DNA of 64,000 nucleotides from NCBI RefSeq assembly GCF_021117295.1, contig NZ_CP088247.1, positions 2,681,001-2,745,000 of the forward strand. Direction: 5' to 3'. A program made the translations under genes and the position numbers. Below, piece after piece: positions 26,979-36,025 of the stretch. The stretch comes from Methylorubrum sp. B1-46 (GTDB lineage Bacteria > Pseudomonadota > Alphaproteobacteria > Rhizobiales > Beijerinckiaceae). Under the pieces are notes generated by a model that did no database searches, had not been told where the DNA came from, and saw only the letters and a program-made list of their open reading frames with translations. Positions within the stretch are counted from its first letter, which is position 1. Each line of letters starts with the position of its first letter.

Positions 26979-27668
26979 CTATACCCGCTGCGAGGCGATC
27001 AGTGGTCCGAGGACGTCCGACACGCCGTTGACGGTGATCTGCGTGCCGACACACAGCAGCAGGAAAGCCGAGAGCCGGCCGAGAACCCGCGCCCGCACCG
27101 GTCCAATCAGCGTCACGACCCGGTCCGCCGATCCGTAGGCGAGGCGGATCATGCCGGCAATGGCCATGGCGGCGAGCGAGGCGCCGATGAAGAACCCGGC
27201 GAGGTCGCTGGGTTCGGAGGGGCGGTTGGCGCCGAGCGCGATGGCGACCGCGATCGTGCCGGGTCCCGTGGTGAAGGGCAGGGTGAGCGGGAAGAAGGCG
27301 ACTTCGGCGAGGTTCTCGCCGGCTTCCGGCTCCGCCTCGGCATGTTTGCGCGCTTCCCGCGTCTCGGGCGCATTGAGCAGGGTCCAGGCGAAGGCCGCGA
27401 CGAACAGGCCGCCGGCGATGCGCAGCGCGGCGAGCGAGACGCCGAAGAAGTTGAGGATCGGCGCCCCGGCCCAGAGGGCGGCGAGCATCACCAGGGCGGC
27501 GTAGAAGCCGATCCGCCGCGACAGCTCCGCCCGCTCCGCCTGCGAGCGGTCGGCGGTGATCTGCGCGAACATCAGCGCCGAGCCGACCGGGTTCACGATG
27601 GAGAACAGGCCGGACAGCGCGAGCAGGAAGCTCGTCAGCACGGTCTCGAATCCGATGGATGCCAACAT
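26979..27668 (-). CDS. MarC-family integral membrane protein
   Basis: Six-helix inner-membrane protein of the MarC/YchE/YhgN family, 229 residues. Features: [20 protein letters not shown] near the N-terminus (the family NPVG motif), [16 protein letters not shown], the [20 protein letters not shown] stretch with the second diagnostic P-x-TTGPGTI motif, and VLLTLIGPVR-like [16 protein letters not shown] near the C-terminus. The function of MarC proteins is unsettled; they are not established antibiotic efflux pumps. Gaps of 32 and 79 bases to its neighbours suggest one operon with dapB. Confidence 0.88.
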   Translation of the reverse strand: MLASIGFETVLTSFLLALSGLFSIVNPVGSALMFAQITADRSQAERAELSRRIGFYAALVMLAALWAGAPILNFFGVSLAALRIAGGLFVAAFAWTLLNAPETREARKHAEAEPEAGENLAEVAFFPLTLPFTTGPGTIAVAIALGANRPSEPSDLAGFFIGASLAAMAIAGMIRLAYGSADRVVTLIGPVRARVLGRLSAFLLLCVGTQITVNGVSDVLGPLIASQRV

Positions 27669-27700
27669 GCGGGCTCGGCGGTCTGCGGAAGGGGAGGGCT

Positions 27701-28435
27701 TTAGCCCGGCTGCCCGGCCGGCACCAGCACGCGCGCCCGCACCCGGCTCTCCAGGCGGCGCACTTGCCGCACCGCGACCGGCCGGTAAAGCTGCTTGGTC
27801 GCATCGACCACGTGGAGCCCGGCGAAGGGCATGGCGAGGCCGGTGCCGAACCGCTCCCAGGCGGCGGCCGTGCGCAGCCAGAAGCGGCTGCGGATCGGCG
27901 GCATGTAGAGGGTCTCGGCCCAGCCTTCCGGCGAGAACAACGTCTCGCGCATCAGCCGCGAGAGCTGCGAACGGCTATAGGGCTGGCCGTGGCCGAAGGG
28001 CGTCGCGTCGCGCCGCGCCCAGACGCCGGTACGGTTGGGCACCACCAGGATCAGGCGCCCGCCCGGCGTCAGCACCCGCCAGACATCGGCCAGGAGCTCG
28101 CTCGGACTCTCGACGGCTTCGAGGGCGTGGACGAGGATGACGCGGTCGACTGCCGCCTCCGGCAGGGGCAGCATGGTGAGATCGGCGAGCGCCGTCACCG
28201 AGCGCCCGCTGGAGGGCCAGTTCACCACGCCCTGGGTCGCCGGCATGAAGGCCAGCGTGCGCTCGGCGATGACGTGGACCGGGCCGAGATAGGGCGTGAC
28301 ATAGCCGAGCCCGAGCACGCGCAGCCCCGAGACGGAGCCGAGGAAGCCGTGGATGGTCCGGCCGACGACGCGGTGCGTGACGACCCCGAGGGGAGAGGCG
28401 TAGAAGGCGCGCAGGTCCGTGACGTCGAGGCGCAT
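27701..28435 (-). CDS. Class I SAM-dependent methyltransferase
   Basis: Predicted methyltransferase of 244 residues from ATG 28435 (MRLDVTDLRAFYASPLG); the frame extends upstream but the extra part is not protein-like and overlaps the intergenic region. Motif I is degenerate (VLGLGYVTPYLGP), followed by LPLPEAAVDRVILVHALE and VWRVLTPGGRLILVVPNRTG, the methyltransferase post-I and motif II/III segments. The divergent pairing with gloB is conserved in Rhizobiales. Substrate unknown. Confidence 0.85.
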   Translation of the reverse strand: MRLDVTDLRAFYASPLGVVTHRVVGRTIHGFLGSVSGLRVLGLGYVTPYLGPVHVIAERTLAFMPATQGVVNWPSSGRSVTALADLTMLPLPEAAVDRVILVHALEAVESPSELLADVWRVLTPGGRLILVVPNRTGVWARRDATPFGHGQPYSRSQLSRLMRETLFSPEGWAETLYMPPIRSRFWLRTAAAWERFGTGLAMPFAGLHVVDATKQLYRPVAVRQVRRLESRVRARVLVPAGQPG

Positions 28436-28688
28436 CGGATGGGGTGCCGGCACGGCCGGTTGTCCTCCACGAGACGGATGCCGCAGGGCTGATGCCGCAT
28501 CAATGGGGATCGCGAGCGGCTCCGGCAAGCGGTACGGACACGTCTGCTGTAGAAGCTGGGCAAGCGTGGCCTTAAACGCCGGCGTCGGAACTGACACTTC
28601 TGCGTCATGGTTCCCAACAGGGTCAGTCATGCGCCGGGCCGGGGCCAGCGGTTCCGGGCGAAAATCGATACTGGCGAAAGGGTCTTCG

Positions 28689-29468
28689 ATGACGAGAGCG
28701 GCACCTCAAATCCGCACCTTCCTGTGCCGGAGCGACAATATCGGCGTGCTGATCCGCGATCCCGCCAGCGGTGCCTGTGCTGCCATCGACGTGCCGGAGG
28801 CCGCGCCCGTCCTCGCCGTCCTCGAATCGGAGGGGTGGTCGCTGACCGACATCCTCGTCACCCACCGCCACGGCGATCACATCGAGGGAATTCCGGAGGT
28901 GGTGGAGCGCACCGGCGCCCGGGTGACGGCACCGGAGAAGGCACGCGCGGCGGTGCCGGATGCGGCCCGCTACGTGCGGGAGGGTGACACGGTGACGGTC
29001 GGTGGTCTTACGGCCGCGGTCTGGGAGACGCCGGGGCACTGCGCCGACCATGTCACCTACCATTTCGCCGATGCCGGCGTGATCTTCGCGGGCGACACCC
29101 TGTTCACACTCGGCTGCGGCCGCGTGATGGAGGCCGAGCCGGCGGTTCTCTGGCAGTCCCTGACGCGCTTCCTCGACCTGCCCGACGCGACGGCGGTCTA
29201 TAGCGGCCACGATTACGTGCTCTCCAACGGCCGCTTCGCACTCGCCGCCGATCCGGACAACGCCGACCTGAAGGAGCGGGTGGCGCAGGCCCAGCGGCTT
29301 GCCGAGACCGGTGGTTTCCTGATCCCCTCCACCATCGGCGAGGAGAAGGCGACCAATCCGTTCCTGCGCGCGGGCGAGCCGGCCCTTGCCCGCTCGGCCG
29401 GGCTGGAGCCGGGCTCCAATCCGTCGGCGGTGTTCGTCGCGCTACGCGCCTGGAAGAATCGGTTCTGA
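28689..29468 (+). CDS. gloB: Hydroxyacylglutathione hydrolase (glyoxalase II)
   Basis: Hydrolyses S-lactoylglutathione and similar thioesters in the glyoxalase detoxification route. From ATG 28689 the product has 259 residues. The metallo-beta-lactamase dinuclear metal motif is VTHRHGDHIEGIP; the remaining ligands are in ETPGHCADHVTYH, FAGDTLFTLGCGR and YSGHDYV. The C-terminal HAGH domain ends NPFLRAGEPAL and ALRAWKNRF, which bind glutathione in this family. Confidence 0.94.
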   Translation: MTRAAPQIRTFLCRSDNIGVLIRDPASGACAAIDVPEAAPVLAVLESEGWSLTDILVTHRHGDHIEGIPEVVERTGARVTAPEKARAAVPDAARYVREGDTVTVGGLTAAVWETPGHCADHVTYHFADAGVIFAGDTLFTLGCGRVMEAEPAVLWQSLTRFLDLPDATAVYSGHDYVLSNGRFALAADPDNADLKERVAQAQRLAETGGFLIPSTIGEEKATNPFLRAGEPALARSAGLEPGSNPSAVFVALRAWKNRF

Positions 29469-29634
29469 AGGCCAGGAAGGGACAGGGGGCGGTCGCGCAT
29501 CGGTTTCCTTGACCGATCCGGATGTGTTCGGTGAGATCTTGCCTTTGCGCCGGTGCCGTGTGATCGAGGCCCACGGTTTGCGCATCGCAACACGACCCGC
29601 TCGTCCGCGTATCCTCGGCGAAAGGCCGGTTCCC

Positions 29635-29787
29635 TTGCCCACCCTGTTTCGTTTCCTCGCCACGATCGCGATCCTCGCGGGCCTCGTCTTCGCCGGCATG
29701 TTCGCGCTGGCAACCTTCGTCCAGCCGACGCCGCGGGAGATGAGCGTCACGATTCCTCCCGCGAAGCTCCAACCGGGCAATCGATGA
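29635..29787 (+). CDS. 50-residue single-helix membrane protein
   Basis: A short gene with a TTG start (MPTLFRFLATIAILAGLVFA...) and one membrane helix, then the tail FVQPTPREMSVTIPPAKLQP. I recall similar small proteins, with a TPRExxVTIPP-like tail, preceding xerD in Rhizobiales; that is memory, not a search. Its TGA overlaps the ATG of xerD. The frame stays open upstream, but those residues do not look protein-like, and the TTG start is chosen because it gives the typical length. Function unknown. Confidence 0.65.
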   Translation: MPTLFRFLATIAILAGLVFAGMFALATFVQPTPREMSVTIPPAKLQPGNR

Positions 29788-30758
29788 GCGGGGATGGTTC
29801 CGCGTCCCCGGACGGGGCGGAGGATCCGGGCCAACTCTTTCTCGATATGCTTGCCGCGGAGCGCGGCGCGGCGGCCAACACCCTGGCCGCCTACCGGCGC
29901 GATCTCGACGATTATCTTGGATATCTCGCAGAAAGCGGGGTCGATCCCGAGACGGCGCAGGCCGATCAAGTCCGTGCCTACATCGCCTCGCTGGAGCCCC
30001 GCGGTCTGAAGGCGTCCTCGGCCGCCCGGCGCCTCTCCTGCATCCGCGGCTTCCACCGCTTCCTCTACGCCGAGGGCTATACGGAGACGGATCCGACCGC
30101 GCCCGTCGCCGCTCCGCGCCGCGCCAAGGGCCTGCCGAAGATCCTCTCGGTGGCGGAGGTCGACCGTTTGCTCGCCACGGCGCGCGAGCGGGTCGATGCG
30201 GCAGGCGACAATCGGGCAGAGACCCGAGCGGCGGCGCGAATGCTCTGCCTCCTCGAACTGCTCTACGCCACGGGCCTGCGCGTCTCGGAGCTGGTGGCGC
30301 TGCCGCGCTCGGCCGCCGCCACCCGCGAGCGCTATCTCGTCGTGAAGGGTAAGGGCGGGCGCGAGCGCCTCGTGCCGCTGACCGAACTCGCTCGGGACGC
30401 GATGCGCGCCCATATCGCGCACGGGCCCGCGGACGGTCCCTGGCTGTTCCCGGCCGAGAGCGAGAGCGGCCACCTGACCCGGCAGTCCTTCGCCCGCGAC
30501 CTCAAGACCGCCGCCGCCGCGGCCGGCCTGCGTGCGGACCGGGTGAGCCCGCACGTGCTGCGCCATGCCTTCGCGAGCCACCTTCTCCAGAATGGCGCCG
30601 ATCTGCGTATTGTTCAAGAATTGCTTGGGCATGCCGATATCTCGACGACCCAGATCTATACTCACATCCTCGACGAGCGGTTGAAAGGCATGGTCCGCGA
30701 CCTCCATCCGCTCAACGATGCGATCGATGATGTCGAAGTGAATATCGTTTCCTCTTAA
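29784..30758 (+). CDS. xerD: Site-specific tyrosine recombinase XerD
   Basis: Resolves chromosome dimers at dif with XerC and FtsK. From the ATG overlapping the previous stop it has 324 residues: a SAM-like core-binding domain (FLDMLAAERGAAANTLAAYR) and a catalytic domain with Arg in LLYATGLRVSELVALP, Lys in VVKGKGGRERLVPL, the HVLRHAFASHLLQ box, LLGHADISTTQIYTHI, and nucleophile Tyr292. The length and C-terminus fit a chromosomal XerD rather than a phage or integron integrase. Confidence 0.94.
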   Translation: MSGDGSASPDGAEDPGQLFLDMLAAERGAAANTLAAYRRDLDDYLGYLAESGVDPETAQADQVRAYIASLEPRGLKASSAARRLSCIRGFHRFLYAEGYTETDPTAPVAAPRRAKGLPKILSVAEVDRLLATARERVDAAGDNRAETRAAARMLCLLELLYATGLRVSELVALPRSAAATRERYLVVKGKGGRERLVPLTELARDAMRAHIAHGPADGPWLFPAESESGHLTRQSFARDLKTAAAAAGLRADRVSPHVLRHAFASHLLQNGADLRIVQELLGHADISTTQIYTHILDERLKGMVRDLHPLNDAIDDVEVNIVSS

Positions 30759-30940
30759 GAACTGTATCCAAATAGACCAAATTGCCTAATTTTTGACAGA
30801 TGCAGCCCGGCTTTGCTGGAAAATCCGGGCTTGATGCCATGTATTGCCGTTGACATCGAGGTCCTGGTCTGGCCCTTTGAGCGGACCACGACGATGAGGG
30901 GGGCGGCGCAGCGGCTCGACGGGGCCGATGCCAGGACAAG

Positions 30941-32155
30941 ATGCGCCTCGATCTCCCGACGCTCTTCATGATGACGACCGCCGTCACCGTCACGGTGGGG
31001 GTGCTGTTCCTGCTGTCCTGGAGCCAGACCCGCCGCGAGCGCTCTCTGGCGGTCTGGGGCATCGCGCACATCGTCGGCGGCCTTGCCTCGCTGATGCTGG
31101 CCCTGCGGGGCCAGATCCCGGATAGCCTGTCGATCGCCCTCGCCAACGCGCTGATGATCGGTGCCTACGGATTGATCTGGTGCGGCGTGCGCGCTTTCGA
31201 GGGCCGCCGCCTGCGGCTCGATTGGGCTCTGACCGGAGCAATGATCTGGCTCGGAGCCTGTGCCGTTCCCGCCTTCTTCGAGTCGCTCGCCGCCCGCGTC
31301 ATCCTCGCCTCGACGATCGCCGGCCTCTATTGCGGCTCCGGCGCACTCATGATCTGGCGGGGCCGCGGCGAGCCGCTGGTGTCGCGCTATCCGGCCCTAA
31401 TCCTGCTCGCGACCTACGCCGCGCTCTACTGGATCCGCATACCGCTGGCGGTCGCGACGCCGTTGCCGGTCTCCCTCGCGATGGCTTCGCCGTGGTTTGC
31501 CATCCTCGCCTTCGCCGGCACGCTGTTCTCGGTCGCCATCGCCTTCGTGTTCATGGCGCTGACCAAGGAGCGGGCCGAGCGCGAGCAGCGGCTGGCCGCC
31601 GAAACCGATTCCCTGACCGGCATCGCCAACCGCCGCGCCCTGGTCGCCGGAGCCGAGCGGCACCTCGCGGTCGCGCCCGCCGCGCTGCTTCTTTTCGACC
31701 TCGATCACTTCAAGCTGATCAACGACCGCCACGGCCACAGCGTCGGCGATGCGGCGCTGGCCGCCTTCTGCCACATCGCGGCGCCTTTGCTGCCGCCCGA
31801 GGCACTGTTCGGGCGAATGGGCGGTGAGGAATTCGCCTGCCTGCTTCCGCGGCTCGATGAGCGGGGGGCGGCGCGCGTCGCCGAGCGGATTCGCGCCGGA
31901 GTCGCCCGCTTCACGCATCCGGACTATCCCGAATTGCGGATGAGCGTGAGCGTCGGCGTGGCCGCCGAGAGCCAGATCGGCGGCAGCCTCGACTATCTGC
32001 TGCGCCGGGCCGACGACGCCCTGTATCGCGCCAAGCGGACCGGGCGCGATCGTGTGGTCACCGCGGACGAGGATCCGCTTCCCGGCGCCGAGGAGCCCGT
32101 CGATACGGGACTGCGCACCGGTGCCAACATGCGGCGCAGGATGCGCTCGTTGTGA
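30941..32155 (+). CDS. Membrane diguanylate cyclase lacking an inhibitory site
   Basis: 404-residue GGDEF protein whose N-terminal 210 residues form about six membrane helices (VTVTVGVLFLLSWSQ, VWGIAHIVGGLASLMLALRG and others), so it probably senses something in the membrane. The GGDEF domain starts near residue 215; DLDHFKLINDRHGHSVGD carries the metal/substrate residues and the active loop is GGEEF at about 294-298. The RxxD inhibitory site expected nine residues upstream reads PPEA, so c-di-GMP feedback is probably absent. No EAL domain or partner. Confidence 0.9.
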   Translation: MRLDLPTLFMMTTAVTVTVGVLFLLSWSQTRRERSLAVWGIAHIVGGLASLMLALRGQIPDSLSIALANALMIGAYGLIWCGVRAFEGRRLRLDWALTGAMIWLGACAVPAFFESLAARVILASTIAGLYCGSGALMIWRGRGEPLVSRYPALILLATYAALYWIRIPLAVATPLPVSLAMASPWFAILAFAGTLFSVAIAFVFMALTKERAEREQRLAAETDSLTGIANRRALVAGAERHLAVAPAALLLFDLDHFKLINDRHGHSVGDAALAAFCHIAAPLLPPEALFGRMGGEEFACLLPRLDERGAARVAERIRAGVARFTHPDYPELRMSVSVGVAAESQIGGSLDYLLRRADDALYRAKRTGRDRVVTADEDPLPGAEEPVDTGLRTGANMRRRMRSL

Positions 32156-32650
32156 GCGCCGTCCAGATCGATGGCGCCCCTTTCCGGTGATGCCGGCTGG
32201 CGCCGTATCGACGGCGAAACTCGTCCTGAGGCGTCCTCTCATAGCGTTTCCGGTTGATCGCTTCGGTTTTTGCCCGACGCCGTCATCGCGAGGCGACGCC
32301 GAAGCGATCCAGGACGCGACATCTCCGGAGAGTGCGGAGCCCTGGATTGCTTGCGCTTTGCCTCGCGATGGCGAAGAGACACCGAAGTGATCGAGCGGAC
32401 CCCGTATCACGCCGTGAGAGAGGGCGGCCGAAACCGCGTCGGAGACCGCTACGACGCGATGCTGGAGGTGTGCGCGTCGGTGATCAATCACAGTACGCTT
32501 GTCGGCCGAGCGGTGGCACAGCTTTCATTTCAGTCAGCCGGCGACTGGCCGCAGCCGGCCCAAGCGCCTGCTGAAGGACGTCGCGCTTCTCGATCGCACC
32601 TCGGGCGAGACCGCCTGGCGCGGCCCGCCGGGCCGCGCCGCTGAAGCGGT
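32156..32650. other. Gene-poor region with palindromic repeat
   Basis: About 495 bases between the diguanylate cyclase and the yejE stop. The open frames here are short and compositionally unlike neighbours. The main content is the long imperfect palindrome at 32281-32373. Nothing else was recognised, and no trace of further yej genes. Confidence 0.6.
32281..32373. repeat. REP-like dispersed palindrome, copy 1
   Basis: The arm CGTCATCGCGAGGC + GACGCCGAAGCGATCCAGG (32281-32313) has an inverted partner at 32341-32373, 27 of 33 positions matching, separated by 27 bases. The left arm matches 47546-47577 at 28 of 32 positions, so this is a dispersed element. Confidence 0.7.
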
Positions 32651-33853
32651 TCAGCCGAAGGTCTTCCTCGGGTCGAACGCGTCGCGCACGGCCTCGCCGG
32701 CGAAGACGAGCAGGCTCAGCATCGTCGCCACCACGAAGAAGCCGGTGAGCCCGAGCCAGGGCGCGTTGATGTTGTCCTTGCCCTGCGCCAGCAGCTCGCC
32801 GAGCGAGGGGGAGCCCGGCGGCAGGCCGAAGCCGAGATAATCGAGCGAGGTCAGGGTCGTGACCGAGCCGTTCAGGATGAACGGCAGGAAGGTCAGCGTC
32901 GCCACCATGGCGTTGGGCAGGAGGTGGCGCGTCATGATGCGCACGTTCGACAGGCCGAGCGCGCGCGCCGCCCGCACGTATTCGAAGTTGCGCGCGCGGA
33001 GGAATTCCGCGCGCACCACACCGACCAGCGCCGTCCACGAGAACAGCGTCAGGATGCCGAGCAGGGTGAAGAAGCTCGGCACGAGGAAGGCCGACATGAT
33101 GATGATGAGATAGAGCGTCGGGATCGCGCCCCAGATCTCGATGACCCGCTGGAAGATCAGGTCGGTCCAGCCGCCGAAATAGCCCTGTACCGCTCCGGCG
33201 ATCACGCCGATCACCGACGAGATGCCGGCGAGCACGAGGCCGAACAGGATCGAGATGCGGAAGCCGTAGATCACCCGCGCCAGCACGTCCCGCGTGGCGT
33301 TGTCGGTGCCGAGCCAGTGCCACTCGATGTCGCGGCAGCCGAGTTCGCGCCCCTCGGCCTTCACGCCCGCCCGCTCGGCGACCGGACGGCATTGCTCATC
33401 GCTCAGCATCCAGGTCGGCGGCGAGGGCGCCGGCGTCGGCAGGTCCCGCATGAAGGTGTTGTCGGCGTAGGGGATCGGCGGCCAGAGCGCCCAACCGTTC
33501 TCCTCGATCTCCTTGCGCGTCTCGGGCGCCCGGTAATCGGTCTGGGCCAGAAAGCCGCCGAACTTCTCGTCCGGGTAATCGACGAGGACGGGGAACAGCC
33601 ACTCGCCCTTGTACTGCATCACGATCGGTCGATCGTTGGCGATGAGTTCGGCGAACAGGCTCAACACGAACAGGACGGTGAAGATCACCGCCGACCAATA
33701 TCCGCGCCGGTTGGCCCGGAAGTTGGCGAGCCGCCGCCGGTTGAGCGGCGACAGGCTGCGGCGGGTGGCGGTCGGCAAGGCCTGCATCTGCGGCGCGTTG
33801 CCCGGCGCGGTGACGGGCACCGCGTCGGGTTCGGGTCGCAGCTGCTCGTTCAT
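32651..33853 (-). CDS. yejE: Oligopeptide/microcin C-type ABC transporter permease (YejE-like)
   Basis: Inner-membrane permease of a peptide importer (YejABEF/OppC family). From ATG 33853 it is 400 residues (a GTG at 33868 would add five). An N-terminal helix (YWSAVIFTVLFVLSLFAELI) is followed by the long YejE-type periplasmic loop (WHWLGTDNATRDVLARVIYG) and a BPD_transp_1 domain with five helices and the EAA-like loop EYVRAARALGLSNVRIMTRH. The partner genes yejA, yejB and yejF are not adjacent, so it must pair with subunits encoded elsewhere or be a remnant. Confidence 0.85.
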   Translation of the reverse strand: MNEQLRPEPDAVPVTAPGNAPQMQALPTATRRSLSPLNRRRLANFRANRRGYWSAVIFTVLFVLSLFAELIANDRPIVMQYKGEWLFPVLVDYPDEKFGGFLAQTDYRAPETRKEIEENGWALWPPIPYADNTFMRDLPTPAPSPPTWMLSDEQCRPVAERAGVKAEGRELGCRDIEWHWLGTDNATRDVLARVIYGFRISILFGLVLAGISSVIGVIAGAVQGYFGGWTDLIFQRVIEIWGAIPTLYLIIIMSAFLVPSFFTLLGILTLFSWTALVGVVRAEFLRARNFEYVRAARALGLSNVRIMTRHLLPNAMVATLTFLPFILNGSVTTLTSLDYLGFGLPPGSPSLGELLAQGKDNINAPWLGLTGFFVVATMLSLLVFAGEAVRDAFDPRKTFG

Positions 33854-33889
33854 CGGCTCCACCCTCACGCTCGGGCGGCCGATGCCGGC

Positions 33890-34354
33890 TCAGTCGAGCC
33901 GGATTGCGGTGCCCTCGATCTCGCTCGGCCGCAAGTCGCCCTTGCGCTCGAGATGGCGGCGCAGCAGGCGCACGTTGCGGCGGTTCGCCTTGAAGGCCGC
34001 ATCGAGCAGGTCGCCGGCCAGCGGCACCGAGCCCACCGCGCCGTCGAGGGCGACGTTGGCCATCATGCGCCAGACCAGCCAGCGCGGCGCGCCGAGCCGT
34101 TTCGCCTCGTAGACGATGTACGAGGCGATCGCCATGCCCGCGATGTCGCCGAGGACGGGGACGAGACCGATCACCGCGTCGAGACCGACGCGGCGGTTGA
34201 TGCCCGGCAGGAGAAAGGCCGAGTCCATCAGGTGGGCGAGCTGCTCCAGCCGCTGGAGGCTCGCCTCCGTGCTGGTGTCGGTGAAGCGGCGCAGCTGCGC
34301 CGCGCCCGGAGGCTCGCGATAGGCCATGCTGGGGGTGTGGGCGGAGGTGGTCAT
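33890..34354 (-). CDS. DUF4112 membrane protein
   Basis: A small protein of the DUF4112 family with 154 residues from ATG 34354 (other starts differ by a few residues). The hallmark is LMDSAFLLPGINRRVGLDAV followed by IGLVPVLGDIAGMAIASYIV and a second similar unit VALDGAVGSVPLAGDLLDA, giving two hairpin-like membrane segments. Function unknown. It lies 36 bases upstream of yejE on the same strand. Confidence 0.8.
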   Translation of the reverse strand: MTTSAHTPSMAYREPPGAAQLRRFTDTSTEASLQRLEQLAHLMDSAFLLPGINRRVGLDAVIGLVPVLGDIAGMAIASYIVYEAKRLGAPRWLVWRMMANVALDGAVGSVPLAGDLLDAAFKANRRNVRLLRRHLERKGDLRPSEIEGTAIRLD

Positions 34355-34411
34355 GGCGGAGGATGTGGCCCCGCCCCGACCGTTGCACAAGGAAGCGGGC
34401 CTCGTCTCCGC

Positions 34412-35596
34412 TCACCCCGCGCGAAATAGACCGGCCAGCCGCTCGACCGCCGCGTCGAGGGTCGCATCCGTCTTGGCGAAGCAGAAGCGGGCGAGGTTCC
34501 TCACGCTTCCCCCTTCGTAAAAGGCGCTGACGGGAATGGCGGCCACCCCGTGCTCGCTTACGATCCTTCGGCAGAAGGCAACGTCGTCGGCAGCGAGCCC
34601 CGCGATATCGACGGTGAGGAAGTAGGTGCCTGCGCTCGGAAGCACCGTGAAGCCGATTTCGGACAACCCCGCCGCCAGCCGGTCGCGGGAGCGGGCGAGG
34701 CCGGTGCGCATGTCCTCGAAGTAGCGATCGTCTTTGGCGAGTCCGTAGGCGACAGCCTCCTGGAGGTTGGGCGGCGTGGTGAAGGTGAGGAACTGGTGCG
34801 CCCGCGAGAGGACGCGCATCAGCGGCTCGGCCGCCATCACGAACCCGACCTTCCAGCCGGTGAGGCTGAAGATCTTGCCCGCCGAGCCGATCTTCACCGT
34901 GCGCTCGCGCATGCCCGGCAGGGCGATCAGAGGGAGGTGGCGCCGGCCGTCGAAGATCACGTGCTCCCACACCTCGTCGCAGATCGCCACCGCATCGAAG
35001 CGTCGGCAGAAGGCGGCGAGCAGGGCGAGGTCGTCCAGCCCGAAGACCGTGGCGCTCGGGTTGAGCGGGTTGTTGAGGAGGACGACCCGGGTGCGCGCGG
35101 AAAAGACCTCCGCCAGCGCCGCCTCCTCGATCCGGAAATGCGGGGGCTTGAGCGTGACGAAGCGCGGCACGCCGCCCGCGCGCCGGACCAGCGGCAGGTA
35201 GGCGTCGTACATCGGCTCGAACAGCACCACCTCGTCGCCGGGCCGCACCAGCGCCATTAGCGCGCCGGCCAGCGCCTCGGTGGCGCCCGAGGTCACCATC
35301 ACTTCGCGCTCGGGATCTAGGTCGAGCCCCTGATGGTGCCGGTAATGCGCCGCGATGGCCGTGCGCAGCGAGGGCAGCCCCATCATCGGCGGATACTGGT
35401 TGCTGACGCTCTCCAGGGCCCGCGCGGCGGCGGCGCGGACATCGTCCGGTCCCTGCCCATCCGGAAAACCCTGGCCGAGATTGATCGCGCCGTGCTCGCG
35501 AGCCAGACGCGACATCGATTCGAACACCGTTTCCGGCAGCTCGGCGAAGACGGGATGGCCGATGAAAGCGGGGGTGCGATTCGCGTCGAGAGTCAT
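34412..35596 (-). CDS. PLP-dependent class I/II aminotransferase
   Basis: Fold-type I aminotransferase of the family including methionine aminotransferase YbdL and kynurenine/glutamine transaminases. From ATG 35596 it is 394 residues. Features: INLGQGFPDGQGPDDV near the N-terminus, VTSGATEALAGALMAL, NNPLNPSATVF, AICDEVWEHVIFDG and the PLP lysine in IGSAGKIFSLTGWKVGFV. The substrate is not fixed by sequence; a role in methionine salvage or 2-oxo-acid metabolism is the usual guess. Confidence 0.88.
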   Translation of the reverse strand: MTLDANRTPAFIGHPVFAELPETVFESMSRLAREHGAINLGQGFPDGQGPDDVRAAAARALESVSNQYPPMMGLPSLRTAIAAHYRHHQGLDLDPEREVMVTSGATEALAGALMALVRPGDEVVLFEPMYDAYLPLVRRAGGVPRFVTLKPPHFRIEEAALAEVFSARTRVVLLNNPLNPSATVFGLDDLALLAAFCRRFDAVAICDEVWEHVIFDGRRHLPLIALPGMRERTVKIGSAGKIFSLTGWKVGFVMAAEPLMRVLSRAHQFLTFTTPPNLQEAVAYGLAKDDRYFEDMRTGLARSRDRLAAGLSEIGFTVLPSAGTYFLTVDIAGLAADDVAFCRRIVSEHGVAAIPVSAFYEGGSVRNLARFCFAKTDATLDAAVERLAGLFRAG

Positions 35597-35824
35597 GGTC
35601 GATGTCTTCGCAGAGCGGTCCGGCCGTTCCAAGCGCCTTCATGACAAAAGGAATTAGGGAGAAAACTTGTGCGCGACTGGTTTCATCCTGCGCGAAAACA
35701 AGAGGGGTCTTGCAGGACCTTTGCGAGAACCTCCCGACCCAGTCGGTGCGGCGTGCGTTGACGCACACGAGTCTGCGGATGAACCGCCAAATCCGTTTTT
35801 TGCGGCGCCATGAGGGGGTGACGA

Positions 35825-35887
35825 ATGTTGACGATCATCAGTCGTAAGCGCATGTTCACCCCACGGTCGGACCGGCCGCCGCGCTGA
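35825..35887 (+). CDS. Possible 20-codon leader peptide
   Basis: An ATG preceded by the purine-rich GAGGGGGTGA, a strong Shine-Dalgarno-like sequence, opens a 20-codon frame rich in Arg, Ser, Thr and Pro (ending PRSDRPPR). It ends inside one arm of an inverted repeat and is followed by a Rho-independent terminator, the layout of a leader peptide or sRNA-encoded peptide. Not recognised; a second overlapping frame (from about 35779) is an alternative. Confidence 0.35.
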   Translation: MLTIISRKRMFTPRSDRPPR

Positions 35888-35943
35888 AGGGACTTCGCCC
35901 CCTCGTCTCGTCAGTGTAGCTGGCCGGTCCGGTCGTCCTTCTG

Positions 35944-35975
35944 AAAAAGCTGCCGCTCGACACGGCGGCTTTTTT
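35944..35975 (+). terminator. Rho-independent terminator upstream of the 57-codon gene
   Basis: AGCTGCCG (35948-35955) pairs with CGGCGGCT (35963-35970) around a 7-base loop, followed by six T; the A tract before the stem makes it work on both strands. No large gene on the plus strand ends before it, so it terminates either a short transcript or a leader. Confidence 0.75.
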
Positions 35976-36025
35976 CATGTCCGATCAGGTTTCCTTTCGC
36001 GGCCGCCCTCTGGCATCGGCAGATC

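Noticed and set aside
30805..30830. Hairpin GCCCGG/CCGGGC after xerD as terminator.
   Set aside because: Stem is only six bases with a 14-base loop and no T tract; likely chance in GC-rich DNA.
32156..32650. Insertion sequence or gene remnant in the gene-poor region.
   Set aside because: No transposase fragment, no terminal inverted repeats with target duplication, and no similarity to yej genes. Only palindromic repeats are present.
35602..35847. An 81-codon plus-strand frame overlapping the short leader frame.
   Set aside because: No signal, no domain and a poor start context. The 20-codon frame has the better ribosome-binding site.
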